NCBI RefSeq assembly: GCF_013697085.1
Contig: NZ_JACEFT010000005.1
Coordinates: forward strand, 1-64,000
Reading direction: 5' to 3'
DNA: 64,000 nt
Source: Billgrantia kenyensis
GTDB lineage: Bacteria; Pseudomonadota; Gammaproteobacteria; Pseudomonadales; Halomonadaceae
A program made the position numbers and the translations under genes. Shown here one piece after another: positions 52,800 through 62,553 of the stretch (position 1 is its first letter; the number at the start of each line of letters is the position of its first letter). Below the pieces are notes generated by a model. The model made no database searches. It saw nothing but the letters and a program-made list of their open reading frames with translations, and was not told where the DNA came from.

Positions 52800-54617
52800 T
52801 CAGGCGTCGAGCTGCTCCTGCAGCCAGTCCAGCGCTCCCGGGGTGGTGCGCCACTGGTCGCGCATCAGGGTGCGGTATTGCCATGCCTCGGCGCGGGTGC
52901 CGGGTTCTGCGACACCATCCTGCCCCGGCTGAACCGGACGGGTCTGCTCGGCACACAGCATGGCCAAGGCGTGGGGGTTGTGCCCGCGCACCTCCCGTAG
53001 CGCTTCATTCGCCTCCGCCAGGCGTTCCAGCCGAAACAGGGCCAGCGCCCGGCCCATGAGGATCCCCAGCACCGGGGCATCGTCGAGCCGGGTCTCGGTC
53101 ACGGCCAGCGCTTCGCGATTGCGCCCTTCACGCAGCAGCTGGTCTAGCACCAGCTCCTGCAGACCCAGGCTATCCTGGTCATCCAGCGTCAACAGTCGCT
53201 CGGCCAGCCGCCGCGAACGCTCGCGTGCGCCACGCTCCATACCGACAACGAGGGCCAGCCCGCTGCGCAGCAGTACGGCATTGTCGGCGCTGTCCCACAG
53301 CAAGGGGCCCTCGCCCTCTTCGCGAACCCGCTCGAGCCAGCGTTCCAGGCGGTCGGCAAGGGGCTCGAACAGGCTTGGCGACATCCACGGCAGGCTGCCG
53401 AAGCGGCTGGTCAGAGCCAGGGTCAGCGACTGCAGCACGCGCGGTGAATCGAGCCATTCGGGGTGGGCACAAAGCTCGCGTAACCAGTCGCCGGCATGGA
53501 GCCAGGGATCGCCCTTGAGACCCAGCGCACTGTCGTCATCGACATCTACCTGAAAATGCTTCTGCCAGGCGGCAAACAGGGTGTCTTCCCGAGCGCTGCT
53601 GTGATATTCGAGCTCGCCCTGGGCAGTGTGGCTCAAGCTCAGTCCCGGGGCCGGCGGCAGCTCCGCCAGCAGCGCCTGCAGGGAGGCCAGCGGTTCGGCG
53701 AGGTCTTCTTCCGCGTTGAGCAGCTGGTCGGCCAGGGTCGCGCCGGGGTTTTCCGCCAGGTCGGCAAGAAACTGCAGCTGCTCTGGCTCCAGGTCGCCCT
53801 TGCGGGCCAGGCGACGGAACCAGAAGCGGGCACGCTCCGCGGCCTCTTCCTCGTGCCCTTCATGCAGCAGCAGCATGGCCTCGATATAGGCCAGGGTAGG
53901 CGAATCGGGCAAGGCCTGCTGGGCCCGCACGAAGGCGGCACGGGCACTGTCCAGATCGTCGCTGTCCAGGTGCATCAGGCATAGTCGTTCCAATGCCACA
54001 CCGCGCAGGAACAGCGGCCCCCGCTCGAGCACTTCGTCGAGCAGGTCGGCGCGTTTGCGGATGAAGCCGCGCTCCTGATACAGATCGATCAGCAATTCGA
54101 AGGCAGGCTCGGCCTGGACTGGCAGGCGCGACCAGTCGGCACGCTTGAACAGCGACTCGAGAATCTGCTGGGCGCGCCCGCGCTGGCCCGTCTCGGCCGC
54201 AATCAGTCCGGCCTCGAGCAGGGCCTGGGCCGGCGCGTTGCCGCTCTCGAGGGCGGCCTTGAGAGTCGGCCCCTTCCAGTCGCGCAGCGAGAGCATCCAC
54301 ATCAGGTGGTCGGGAACGTCGGCAGGCATCGCGACGGCGCCGCAACAGTGCTTGGTCTTGCGTCCGGAGTCGCACCAACAGGGCTCGTTACGACCTGGAC
54401 GGGCCAACGGCTCGGAGGTAAAGCCGGCCCGCTCGAGCGGGGTCTGGCTCCACAGGATAGGCGCCAACGCCTGAGCCATGGCCAGGTCGCCGCCCATCAG
54501 TTCGGCCCCTTCCTCGCGCGCCCAGGCCATGAACGCCGGATAGCGCTCCTCCTCACGGATGGCTGCCAAGGCGCCTGAAGCAAAACCCAGCAGCTGTTCC
54601 ACCCATACTGCCAGCAT
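52800..54617 (-). CDS. SEC-C motif and TPR-like repeat protein
   Basis: 605-residue cytosolic protein. The zinc-binding SEC-C motif G-R-N-E-P-C-W-C-D-S-G-R-K-T-K-H-C-C-G lies near residues 72-92, followed by long helical repeats of TPR type (A-Q-A-L-L-E-A-G-L-I-A-A-E, then V-A-L-E-R-L-C-L-M-H-L). No enzyme motif is seen. Similar proteins of unknown function occur in marine gammaproteobacteria. The repeats should mediate protein binding. Start at 54617 is the first ATG. Confidence 0.8.
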   Translation of the reverse strand: MLAVWVEQLLGFASGALAAIREEERYPAFMAWAREEGAELMGGDLAMAQALAPILWSQTPLERAGFTSEPLARPGRNEPCWCDSGRKTKHCCGAVAMPADVPDHLMWMLSLRDWKGPTLKAALESGNAPAQALLEAGLIAAETGQRGRAQQILESLFKRADWSRLPVQAEPAFELLIDLYQERGFIRKRADLLDEVLERGPLFLRGVALERLCLMHLDSDDLDSARAAFVRAQQALPDSPTLAYIEAMLLLHEGHEEEAAERARFWFRRLARKGDLEPEQLQFLADLAENPGATLADQLLNAEEDLAEPLASLQALLAELPPAPGLSLSHTAQGELEYHSSAREDTLFAAWQKHFQVDVDDDSALGLKGDPWLHAGDWLRELCAHPEWLDSPRVLQSLTLALTSRFGSLPWMSPSLFEPLADRLERWLERVREEGEGPLLWDSADNAVLLRSGLALVVGMERGARERSRRLAERLLTLDDQDSLGLQELVLDQLLREGRNREALAVTETRLDDAPVLGILMGRALALFRLERLAEANEALREVRGHNPHALAMLCAEQTRPVQPGQDGVAEPGTRAEAWQYRTLMRDQWRTTPGALDWLQEQLDA

Positions 54618-54708
54618 TCACACTCTCCGCCAGTTCAAAAGGCGCATATAGTAACAGGGAAGCGTGGCTCGGTGTTGCACGCAAGAACCACCGGCGCCGG
54701 GCCGGCGT

Positions 54709-55953
54709 TCATCCACGAGCCCAGGCCAGCAGCGGGCGGGTTCGGCCATGCATGTCGAGGCGAGCCCCCAGGCGTACAAGGTTCCAGTAATGGCCGTTCA
54801 GTGTGCGAGACAGCAGCAGCACGTCCGCCGGTGGTTGCAGACGATCCATGGCTGCCCACACCTTGGGCGAGAGATCGCGCAGGCGACGATGCACCCGTAC
54901 GTCGGAGAAATCCTGCTCGCCGGGTTCGAACAGCGGCACCACTGCCTCGGCGGATTCACGATACAGCGCCAGCGGCGCTCCCTGCCCCTGGCGTCCTCCC
55001 AGTTGGCGCAAGGCGTCGTCCATGGCCATGGGATCCCTTGCCAGGGTGGCATCCAGCAGTTGCATCATCGCCTTGAGGTGCGCATCCGGCACCGGTATCA
55101 CTGCGCCCAGGTCGTAGATCACCAGGCGACCTTCAGCGTCGACCGCAAAGTTGCCTGCATGCGGATCGGCATGCAGCTCACCGTGGGTAAAGAGCTCCTC
55201 GGTGAGCCAGTCGGCCAGGGTTGCAGCGACCCGCTGGCGCACGGCGTCAGCGGCACTCTCCATGTCACGTAGCGGCGTCCCGGCCACATAGCGCATGGCC
55301 AGCACCCTGGGGCCGGACAGGTCCGGCAATGGCTCGGGGATCACCAAGTCATGGAGGTGCGCGTAGCGTTCTCGATAGCGCACCAGCGCACAGGCCTCGG
55401 CATGGTAGTCGAGTTCGCCACGCAGGCTGGCGGCAAGTTCCTCGAACAGGGCGTCGAGACGCACCTGGGGTACCTTTAGCCAGCGCCCCAGGCGCATGAT
55501 GCGCCGCAGCTGGGCCAAATCTCCCTCCAGGATCTCGGCAAGCCCTGGATACTGTACCTTGAGCACCAGGGTCTCCCCCTCCCGGGTGACGGCGCGGTGC
55601 ACCTGCCCCATGGAGGCACTGGCGAACGGATGCTGCTCGATCTCGCTGAAGCGTGCATCGAGGTCGCCGTATTGTTCGACCAGGGACCGGCGTATGCCTT
55701 CCCATGGCATGGGTTGTGCCTGGCGCTGTAGGCGAGCCAGTTCTTCGGCGAGATCCGCCGGCAGCAGGTCATCCCACTGGGCCATGATCTGGGCCAGCTT
55801 CATGGCGGGCCCCTTGAGTTCGGAGAGCCCCTCGAACAAGGCCTCGCCGAGTGCACGCCAGTCGGCCTCGCCACCCAGGCGGCTGCGCAGCAGGGTGCCA
55901 CCAGCGCGGGCACCCAGGCCAAACAGGCGCCTTGTCCTTCCTCGTTCTCGCAT
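54709..55953 (-). CDS. ABC1/UbiB-type atypical kinase
   Basis: 414-residue protein of the AarF/UbiB/ADCK family. The family K-x-G-Q-like motif reads G-P-A-M-K-L-A-Q-I, the nucleotide lysine is in V-L-K-V-Q-Y-P-G, the E-L-D-Y helix follows, H-A-D-P-H-A-G-N is the catalytic loop, and D-L-G the metal site. The family supports ubiquinone biosynthesis or lipid homeostasis; this one is separate from ubiBDE. Start at 55953 has AAGGAG 9 bases upstream, while an ATG 10 codons earlier lacks a site. Confidence 0.88.
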   Translation of the reverse strand: MRERGRTRRLFGLGARAGGTLLRSRLGGEADWRALGEALFEGLSELKGPAMKLAQIMAQWDDLLPADLAEELARLQRQAQPMPWEGIRRSLVEQYGDLDARFSEIEQHPFASASMGQVHRAVTREGETLVLKVQYPGLAEILEGDLAQLRRIMRLGRWLKVPQVRLDALFEELAASLRGELDYHAEACALVRYRERYAHLHDLVIPEPLPDLSGPRVLAMRYVAGTPLRDMESAADAVRQRVAATLADWLTEELFTHGELHADPHAGNFAVDAEGRLVIYDLGAVIPVPDAHLKAMMQLLDATLARDPMAMDDALRQLGGRQGQGAPLALYRESAEAVVPLFEPGEQDFSDVRVHRRLRDLSPKVWAAMDRLQPPADVLLLSRTLNGHYWNLVRLGARLDMHGRTRPLLAWARG

Positions 55954-56105
55954 GGGGATGCTCTCCTTCTCCCTGCGGGTCATGGACTGCTGAACTCACT
56001 TTGATATAGGGATTGTACAGCTTTTCCAGGCCGCGGCATCTGGCCTTGAGCCAGGATTACTGTAAGAATATCCACTTACCGAGTGCCACGAGGCCCACTA
56101 GCGTC

Positions 56106-58034
56106 ATGCGTCTGATCGTTGCCGAAAAGCCCAGCCTGGCCCGCGCCATCGCCGATGCCCTGCCGGGCAGCATACGTCGCGAGGAGGGCGCCCTGCACGC
56201 GGGCGACAGCGTCGTGACCTGGTGCCTGGGCCATTTGCTGGAACAGGCGCCGCCCGACGCCTACGACCCAGCCTACAAGCAGTGGCGCCTGGATCACCTG
56301 CCGATCGTGCCCACCCGCTGGCAGCTTGCCCCACGGCCCAAGGCCAGGGGTCAGCTCAGCGTGATCCGCAGGCTACTGAAGCAGGCCGGCGAAGTAGTGC
56401 ACGCCGGCGATCCGGACCGGGAGGGCCAGTTGCTGGTGCAGGAGGTCATCGAGTACCTGGGCTGGAAGGGTCCGGTGGCGCGCCTGCTGATCAGCGACCT
56501 CAACCGGCCCGCGGTCCAGCGGGCACTTGGCAGGCTCGAAGACAACGCCCGCTACCAGCCCCTCTATCGCGCCGCCGAGTCGCGCTCTCGTGCCGACTGG
56601 CTGTATGGCATCAACCTGACGCGGGCCTGGACTCTGACCGGACGCCAGGCCGGCCATGACGGCGTGCTTTCAGTAGGCCGGGTGCAGACCCCGGTGCTGG
56701 GCCTGGTAGTGCGCCGCGATGCCGAAATTCGAAACTTTTCACCCTACCCCTTCCATGTGCTGTGGGTGGACCTGGCGGTGGCCAACGGCCAGCTGCGCGC
56801 CTGGTGGCAGCCGGGCGAAACGCAGCGACTCGACGACCAGGGGCGCCTGCTGGAGCGCGCTCCGGCCGAGGCGCTGGCTGCACGTCTGCCCGGCGCCGAG
56901 GGGCAGCTCAGCGCCCTCGAGAACCGCCAGAAGCGCCAGTCCGCTCCGCTGCCCTACTCCCTGTCGGCACTGCAGGTGGACGCTGCGAGACGTTTCGGGC
57001 TCTCCGCCCAGGCGGTGCTGGACATCTGCCAGCGCCTCTACGAGCGCCACAAGCTGATTACCTACCCACGCTCGGATTGCCGCTATCTCCCCAAGGAGCA
57101 CCTGGCCCAGGCGCGCAGCACCTTGACGAGCGCCTGTGGCCAGGACGAGACCCTGCGCGGCTGGCTGGCCGGCGCCGACTTCACGCTGCGCTCCAGGGCG
57201 TGGGACGACAAGAAGGTCGGCGCCCACCACGCCCTGGCACCTACCGGCAAGCCGGCCGAACCTGGACGGCTGGAGCAGGCAGAGGCGGACGTGTTCCGCT
57301 TGATTGCACGCAATGTGCTGGCACAGTTCTACCCGCCGCTGGTCGCTCGCGAGGTGAAAGCGGAGTTCACGATACTCGGCGAGCGCTTCCGTTCCAGCGG
57401 GCAGGAGTTGCTGCAACCCGGCTGGAAACCGCTGTTCACCACCCGCGACGAGGCGCCTGCGCTGCCCAGCATGACCGAGGGCGAGGCGTGCCGGGTCGTC
57501 GACTGCGGCATCGAGGACCGCGAGACCCGCCCACCGGAACCCTTCACCGACGCCAGCCTGATCAAGGCGATGATGAACATCGCCCGCTACGTCGATGACC
57601 CCGAGGTCAGGCGTACCCTGCGCGAACACGACGGGCTGGGCACCGAGGCTACCCGGGCCGGTATCATCGAGACGTTGATCGATCGCGGCTATCTGGTGCG
57701 GCAAAAGAAAACGCTGCGTGCCACCCGCCTGGGCGGCGGCCTGATCGCCTCGCTTCCCGAGGCCGCCTCGCGCCCAGAGCGCACCGCGCTGTGGGAGCAG
57801 CGACTGGCAGACATTGCCGAGCGCGACGAAAACCCCGCGCCCTTTCTTGCCTCTCTCATCGAGGATCTTGCGGGGCTTCTGGCCAGCGCCGATGCCGACC
57901 GCCTGCGCCAGGCCCTCTCGGCAGCCCAGGGGGAAGCCGCCGCAGCGCCTATGCCGAGGCGACGCAAGACAACCGGCAAGCGCAGGCGAAGCCCTGCCGG
58001 TCGCACTCGTCGCAAGCCGCGAACCAGCGGTTGA
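56106..58034 (+). CDS. topB: DNA topoisomerase III
   Basis: 642-residue type IA topoisomerase. Toprim domain: V-A-E-K-P-S at the start and A-G-D-P-D-R-E-G with metal-binding acids. Active-site tyrosine is in K-L-I-T-Y-P-R-S-D. C-terminus is a short basic tail (R-R-R-K-T-T-G-K-R-R) rather than zinc fingers, as in E. coli TopB. It decatenates and relaxes single-strand-containing DNA. Start at 56106 matches the conserved M-R-L-I-V-A-E-K-P. Monocistronic. Confidence 0.95.
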   Translation: MRLIVAEKPSLARAIADALPGSIRREEGALHAGDSVVTWCLGHLLEQAPPDAYDPAYKQWRLDHLPIVPTRWQLAPRPKARGQLSVIRRLLKQAGEVVHAGDPDREGQLLVQEVIEYLGWKGPVARLLISDLNRPAVQRALGRLEDNARYQPLYRAAESRSRADWLYGINLTRAWTLTGRQAGHDGVLSVGRVQTPVLGLVVRRDAEIRNFSPYPFHVLWVDLAVANGQLRAWWQPGETQRLDDQGRLLERAPAEALAARLPGAEGQLSALENRQKRQSAPLPYSLSALQVDAARRFGLSAQAVLDICQRLYERHKLITYPRSDCRYLPKEHLAQARSTLTSACGQDETLRGWLAGADFTLRSRAWDDKKVGAHHALAPTGKPAEPGRLEQAEADVFRLIARNVLAQFYPPLVAREVKAEFTILGERFRSSGQELLQPGWKPLFTTRDEAPALPSMTEGEACRVVDCGIEDRETRPPEPFTDASLIKAMMNIARYVDDPEVRRTLREHDGLGTEATRAGIIETLIDRGYLVRQKKTLRATRLGGGLIASLPEAASRPERTALWEQRLADIAERDENPAPFLASLIEDLAGLLASADADRLRQALSAAQGEAAAAPMPRRRKTTGKRRRSPAGRTRRKPRTSG

Positions 58035-58102
58035 TGACATGAGGTCTGGCAACCGACGGGCAGGCATCGCTATGCTATTCGTGTTTTCTCCCAGGGCATC
58101 CC

Positions 58103-58993
58103 ATGAACAGTCATACCCACCTCATCGTCGGCCCCGGGGCGCTGGGCCGTCTGCTGGCCCTGTCCCTGATGGAGCATGCCCCTGTGCTGCTGGCCGGCAG
58201 ACGTAAGCTGCCTGCGGAGCAGCGCTTGACCACACCGGAGGGCAGCCGCCTGTCCCGACGCCCCGAGATGGCACTGACTGCCACGCTGCCGCCGGTCACA
58301 CCGGCCTTCCTGCACCTGACCACCAAGGCCTATGCGACCACAGCCGCCTACACGGCGGTCATGGACCGGCTATCCGTAGCGCCAGTGCTGGTGCTGTGGC
58401 AGAACGGCTACCAGGTCCAACCCGAACTCACTGCCTGCCATCCCGCAGCGGTGCTGTGTGCTTCCACCACCGAGGGTGCCTGGCTGGAGAGCGATGCCGG
58501 GGTCGTGCATGCCGGCCGCGGCATGACCCATATCGGCGATATCGGCAACCGTCACCGCCACCAGAGTGACGCATTGGCGGCCCAGCTCAACCGAGCGGGC
58601 CTGGCCGCCGAAGCAAGCGCGGATATCAAGACCCGACTGTGGTACAAGCTGGCGGTAAATGCGGCGATCAACCCGCTGGTGGCTCGCTTTCGTATTCGTA
58701 ACGGCCAACTCCGCGACCGTCCTTTCCGCCCCATGGTAGAGCGCATCATCAAGGAAGTGGCGGCGATCATGGCCGCCGAGAACATCGCTCCGCCGCAGGA
58801 AGGTTGGCATGCGCTGGTTTGGCAGGTAGTGGCGGCGACTGCCGGCAATCGCGCCTCGATGCTACAGGACGTCCTGGCCGGAAGACCGACGGAGCGCGAG
58901 GCCATTCTCGGCCCCCTGCTGGCCGCCGCCAGGCATCATGGCATTCCCGCGGATCGACTCGCGGAACTCGATGACCAGCTCTCCCGCGCTTGA
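58103..58993 (+). CDS. panE: ketopantoate reductase family protein
   Basis: 296-residue NADPH-dependent reductase of the PanE/ApbA family. The Rossmann motif is V-G-P-G-A-L-G-R-L-L, T-T-K-A-Y is the first conserved lysine strand, Q-N-G-Y follows, and catalytic lysine/asparagine occur in W-Y-K-L-A-V-N-A-A-I-N-P-L. It should reduce 2-dehydropantoate in coenzyme A synthesis; other family members use different 2-oxoacids, so panE is tentative. Starts 68 bases after topB. Confidence 0.82.
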   Translation: MNSHTHLIVGPGALGRLLALSLMEHAPVLLAGRRKLPAEQRLTTPEGSRLSRRPEMALTATLPPVTPAFLHLTTKAYATTAAYTAVMDRLSVAPVLVLWQNGYQVQPELTACHPAAVLCASTTEGAWLESDAGVVHAGRGMTHIGDIGNRHRHQSDALAAQLNRAGLAAEASADIKTRLWYKLAVNAAINPLVARFRIRNGQLRDRPFRPMVERIIKEVAAIMAAENIAPPQEGWHALVWQVVAATAGNRASMLQDVLAGRPTEREAILGPLLAAARHHGIPADRLAELDDQLSRA

Positions 58994-59157
58994 CCGGGCG
59001 GCGTTGGACGAGCGCCTGGCGGGCGGCGTGACGGGCTGCTAGGCTAGAGGGAGCCTTAAGCACTTGGAATGACGCTAAGCTGCAGGTCGCGTTCCTTGCT
59101 TCACTACAAGCCAGACGCAACGCAGCATAACGCACAGGGACCACGGGTCAGGGGACA

Positions 59158-59847
59158 ATGAATGCTTGCATGAGGTATGCCTTGGGTATGGTAGCCAGCC
59201 TTACGCTATTGCCGCACTTGGCCATGGCGGAGGAGGTGGCGCCGCATGCGCTTCATGACAGTCTTCACGCCAGCCTCCGGGACAGCCCACCACTGGATTA
59301 CACCGAGGCGCCGCGCCAGTATCTGGTTGCCCTGACCCCGGCCTACCTCGATCCCCCCTCCTATGCCAGCAAGACCAGTGACCTGATGCATCTCGACAAT
59401 GGGCTGATTCTCGAGGGCAGTGACCTGCAGACACCCGATGGCTACACTTCCGGGTTTCGCGTCACGGCTGGCTTTTCACCGACCAACATGCCACGTGTCG
59501 ACCTCGGCGCAGAATTTACCTATCGCGAAAGCGAGGAAGTCCCCACGCGCCTGGCCGACCAGGCGCTGCTGGTCAATACGACCACCCTGGGCGGCAGTCT
59601 GCTGGCCGGGGTTCGCCTGGGTCAGTTCGGCCTGTACGCCAAGTCGGGTTTCGCCGAATGGGAAGGCGATCCTGTGACCCAGGGCGAAGCACTCTACATG
59701 GCAACGGCGGGCACCGCTCGCATCCAGGGCTTTGGTGCCCGGTTGCAGCATAACCGTCTGGTGAGCCGGCTGGAGTTCGAGGAAATCGATGCTCCCAACA
59801 TGGCCCACCTCAATCTGGTGACCGCTTCGCTTCACTTCGCCTTCTAG
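59158..59847 (+). CDS. secreted hypothetical protein, possible outer-membrane beta-barrel
   Basis: 229-residue protein with a signal peptide (M-N-A-C-M-R-Y then hydrophobic, ending L-A-M-A). The mature sequence alternates hydrophobic and polar residues in strands (S-G-F-R-V-T-A-G-F, V-D-L-G-A-E-F-T-Y, F-G-L-Y-A-K-S-G-F) and ends in aromatic F: S-L-H-F-A-F, as outer-membrane barrels do. AGGGG precedes the ATG by 3 bases. I do not recognise a family. Possibly a small porin-like protein. Confidence 0.7.
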   Translation: MNACMRYALGMVASLTLLPHLAMAEEVAPHALHDSLHASLRDSPPLDYTEAPRQYLVALTPAYLDPPSYASKTSDLMHLDNGLILEGSDLQTPDGYTSGFRVTAGFSPTNMPRVDLGAEFTYRESEEVPTRLADQALLVNTTTLGGSLLAGVRLGQFGLYAKSGFAEWEGDPVTQGEALYMATAGTARIQGFGARLQHNRLVSRLEFEEIDAPNMAHLNLVTASLHFAF

Positions 59848-59904
59848 ATTCCCCACCCTGACCCGCCTGGCCATGGCGCCCTGGCAGGCCTGCGGAGTTC
59901 AGGC

Positions 59905-62553
59905 TCAGCCGGTATTGCGCAAGCCCGCTGCAATACCCGCCATGGTCACCATCAACGCGCGTGACAACTCTCCGCTGATGGCGCCATCAGCATCACGATT
60001 ACGCTGCAGCAGTTCCGCCTGGAGGCCGTGCAGCGGGTCGATGTAGGGGTTGCGCACCTCGATGGCCTGGCCAATCAGCGGGGTCTTCTCGAGCAGCTCG
60101 GGCTGGTCGAGGATGCTCAGGAGTACCGACTGCAACCGCGTGAACCGCTGGCGCAGCTGCGTGCCCAGCTCCTTGAGCGCGGGCTCGTCGACCAGGCGCT
60201 GCTCGTAGTACGAGGCGATGCCCACGTCGGCCTTGGCCAGCAGCATCTCCAGCATGTCGAGGTAGGTGCCGAAAAACGGCCAGCGATCGCGCATCTCGCG
60301 CAGCACCTCCAGCCCACCCTCCTCTTCCATTCGCAGGGAGAAAGCTTCGCCGCTGCCCAGCCAGGCCGGCAGCATCAAGCGAATCTGGGTCCAGGCGAAG
60401 ATCCAGGGGATCGCACGCAGCGTCTCCACTCCACCGTCCTGACGCCGCTTGGTCGGACGCGACCCCAGCGGCAGGTGCCCCAGCACGCCCTCTGGCGTCA
60501 CCGCACGGAAATAGGGTACGAAGTCCGGATCTTCGCGCACCAGGCCGACGTAGGCGCCATGTGCGATCTCGGCCAGTCGATCCATCTCCTCGCGCCAGTG
60601 CGGCTCCGGTGCCGGCGGCGGCAGAAGGCTCGCCTCCAGCACCGCGCAGGCATAGATCTCCATGGAGCGCAGGGCGATATCGGGCTGGCCGAACTTGAAG
60701 CGGATCATCTCGCCCTGCTCAGTCACCCGCAGGCTGCCGTTCACCGAGCCCGGAGGCTGCGACAGGATTGCAGCATAGGCCGGGCCGCCGCCGCGGCCGA
60801 CTGCCCCGCCACGACCGTGAAACAGGGTCAAGGCCACGCCATGACGGCGACACACCTCGACCAGGCGCTCCTGAGCGCGGTATTGCGCCCATGCCGCGGC
60901 GAGCTGTCCGGCATCCTTGGCCGAGTCGGAATAGCCGATCATCACCTCCTGGCGATCGCCCGCCAACTCCCGATACCCTGGCAGCGCCAGCAGGCGGTCA
61001 ATGACATCTCCGGAGCGATTGAGGTCGTCCAGGGTCTCGAACAGCGGCGCGATGGGCAATGACACGGCCCCCCCGACTTCCTTCATGAGCAGCGCCACCG
61101 TCAACACGTCGGAAGGCTGGGCAGCCATCGATATGATGTAAGTACCGAGCGCCTCGGACTGCTCGCTGGCAATGACCATGAAGGTGTCGAGCACCTCGCG
61201 AGTCTCGGCCGAGCACTCCCAGCGGCGTGGGATCAGCGGCCGGCGGGACTCGAGCTCGGCAAGCAGGAACGCCTGGCGTTGCTCTTCGCTCCAGTCGCGG
61301 TAGTGGCCGAGCCCCAGAGCGTCGGTGAGCTCTTCCATGACCAGCGCGTGCCGGCTCGCCTCCTGGCGGATGTCGAGCTTGGTCAGGGTCACGCCAAAAA
61401 CCGCGACCCGGCGCAGGGTGTCGAGCAGTGCACCGTTGGCGATGGTGTCGAGGCCCACGTCGCACAGCGAGCGGTAACAGGTCAGCAGCGGTGCGTAGAG
61501 CTGATCGCTGTTCTCGATGATCGGCCCGCCCTCGTAGCTCCTGCCGTCGAGCTGGGCCTTGGCCCAGTCGCGAGTGGCCTCGACCCGCTGAAGCAGCCGC
61601 TTGAGCAGCTCACGGTAGGGCTCGGCCACGCTGCCGACTTCGGCCCGCAGCGCGCTGTTGCACTTCCACATCGAGAGCTCGGCCTTGAGCTGTTCCAGGT
61701 CGCGCAGGTAGAGGTCGGCTGCCATCCAGCGCCCCAAGAGCAGCACTTCACGGGTCACCCGGGAAGTGACGTTGGGGTTGCCGTCACGGTCCCCCCCCAT
61801 CCAGGAGGCAAAGACGATCGGCGCAGCATCCAGCGGCAGGCGCTCGCCGGCAGACTCGAGCAGCAGGCTGTCGAGGTCGCGGTGAAAGGCCGGTACCGCC
61901 TGCCACAGCGAGTTCTCGATGACCGCAAAGCCCCACTTCGCCTCGTCCACGGGGGTGGGGCGTTCGTGGCGAATCTCGTCGGTATGCCAGGCCTGGCTGA
62001 TCAGCTCCTCGAGGCGGCCGCGAGCCCGACTGGCCCGCTCGGGATAGTCAAGGGAGGACTCGATGACGGTAAGGCACTCGTCGATGGCGTCGTATTTCTG
62101 AATCAGGGTTCGACGAATGACTTCGGTCGGGTGAGCGGTCAGCACCAGCTCGACGCGCATGTCGGCCAGGCTCTCGACCAGCTTGCGCGGCGCGTGACCG
62201 GCGTCGCGGGCACGCTGCAGCAGCTCCGAGAGCACCGGCTGGGAACCGGGTTTGTAGTCCTCGACCCGGCGGAAGCGAGCCCGGTAGTGCTGTTCGGCGA
62301 TATTGGCCAGGTTGAGGAACTGGTTGAAGGCACGGGTCACCGGCAGCAGGTCGCGGTCGGGCAGCTTGCGCAGGTAGTCGATCAGCTCACGACTGCTCTG
62401 TACGTCGCCCTGACGGCCACGCTTGGCCAGGCCGCGGATGGTCTCGATGCGGTCGACGAAGCCCTCTCCCAGATCATCGGCAATGGTGCGCCCAAGGCTG
62501 TCGCCGAGGATGCGTACGTTGTCGCGTAGCGATTCGTGCAGGTCGCCGCTCAT
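59905..62553 (-). CDS. ppc: phosphoenolpyruvate carboxylase
   Basis: 882-residue enzyme, full length for the bacterial type (E. coli 883). It carboxylates PEP to oxaloacetate, refilling the TCA cycle. Active-site histidine is in V-L-T-A-H-P-T-E-V, the G-Y-S-D-S-A-K-D-A-G lysine motif and F-H-G-R-G-G-A-V-G-R-G-G-G loop are both present, and the C-terminus ends in R-N-T-G as required for activity. Start at 62553 with AGGAGGAG upstream overlaps the mazG stop (ATGA), so ppc is translated together with mazG, and possibly under relA control. Confidence 0.97.
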   Translation of the reverse strand: MSGDLHESLRDNVRILGDSLGRTIADDLGEGFVDRIETIRGLAKRGRQGDVQSSRELIDYLRKLPDRDLLPVTRAFNQFLNLANIAEQHYRARFRRVEDYKPGSQPVLSELLQRARDAGHAPRKLVESLADMRVELVLTAHPTEVIRRTLIQKYDAIDECLTVIESSLDYPERASRARGRLEELISQAWHTDEIRHERPTPVDEAKWGFAVIENSLWQAVPAFHRDLDSLLLESAGERLPLDAAPIVFASWMGGDRDGNPNVTSRVTREVLLLGRWMAADLYLRDLEQLKAELSMWKCNSALRAEVGSVAEPYRELLKRLLQRVEATRDWAKAQLDGRSYEGGPIIENSDQLYAPLLTCYRSLCDVGLDTIANGALLDTLRRVAVFGVTLTKLDIRQEASRHALVMEELTDALGLGHYRDWSEEQRQAFLLAELESRRPLIPRRWECSAETREVLDTFMVIASEQSEALGTYIISMAAQPSDVLTVALLMKEVGGAVSLPIAPLFETLDDLNRSGDVIDRLLALPGYRELAGDRQEVMIGYSDSAKDAGQLAAAWAQYRAQERLVEVCRRHGVALTLFHGRGGAVGRGGGPAYAAILSQPPGSVNGSLRVTEQGEMIRFKFGQPDIALRSMEIYACAVLEASLLPPPAPEPHWREEMDRLAEIAHGAYVGLVREDPDFVPYFRAVTPEGVLGHLPLGSRPTKRRQDGGVETLRAIPWIFAWTQIRLMLPAWLGSGEAFSLRMEEEGGLEVLREMRDRWPFFGTYLDMLEMLLAKADVGIASYYEQRLVDEPALKELGTQLRQRFTRLQSVLLSILDQPELLEKTPLIGQAIEVRNPYIDPLHGLQAELLQRNRDADGAISGELSRALMVTMAGIAAGLRNTG

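Noticed and set aside
60028..61062. Plus-strand open frame inside ppc
   Set aside because: Antisense of a fully conserved enzyme; long frames here reflect GC bias.
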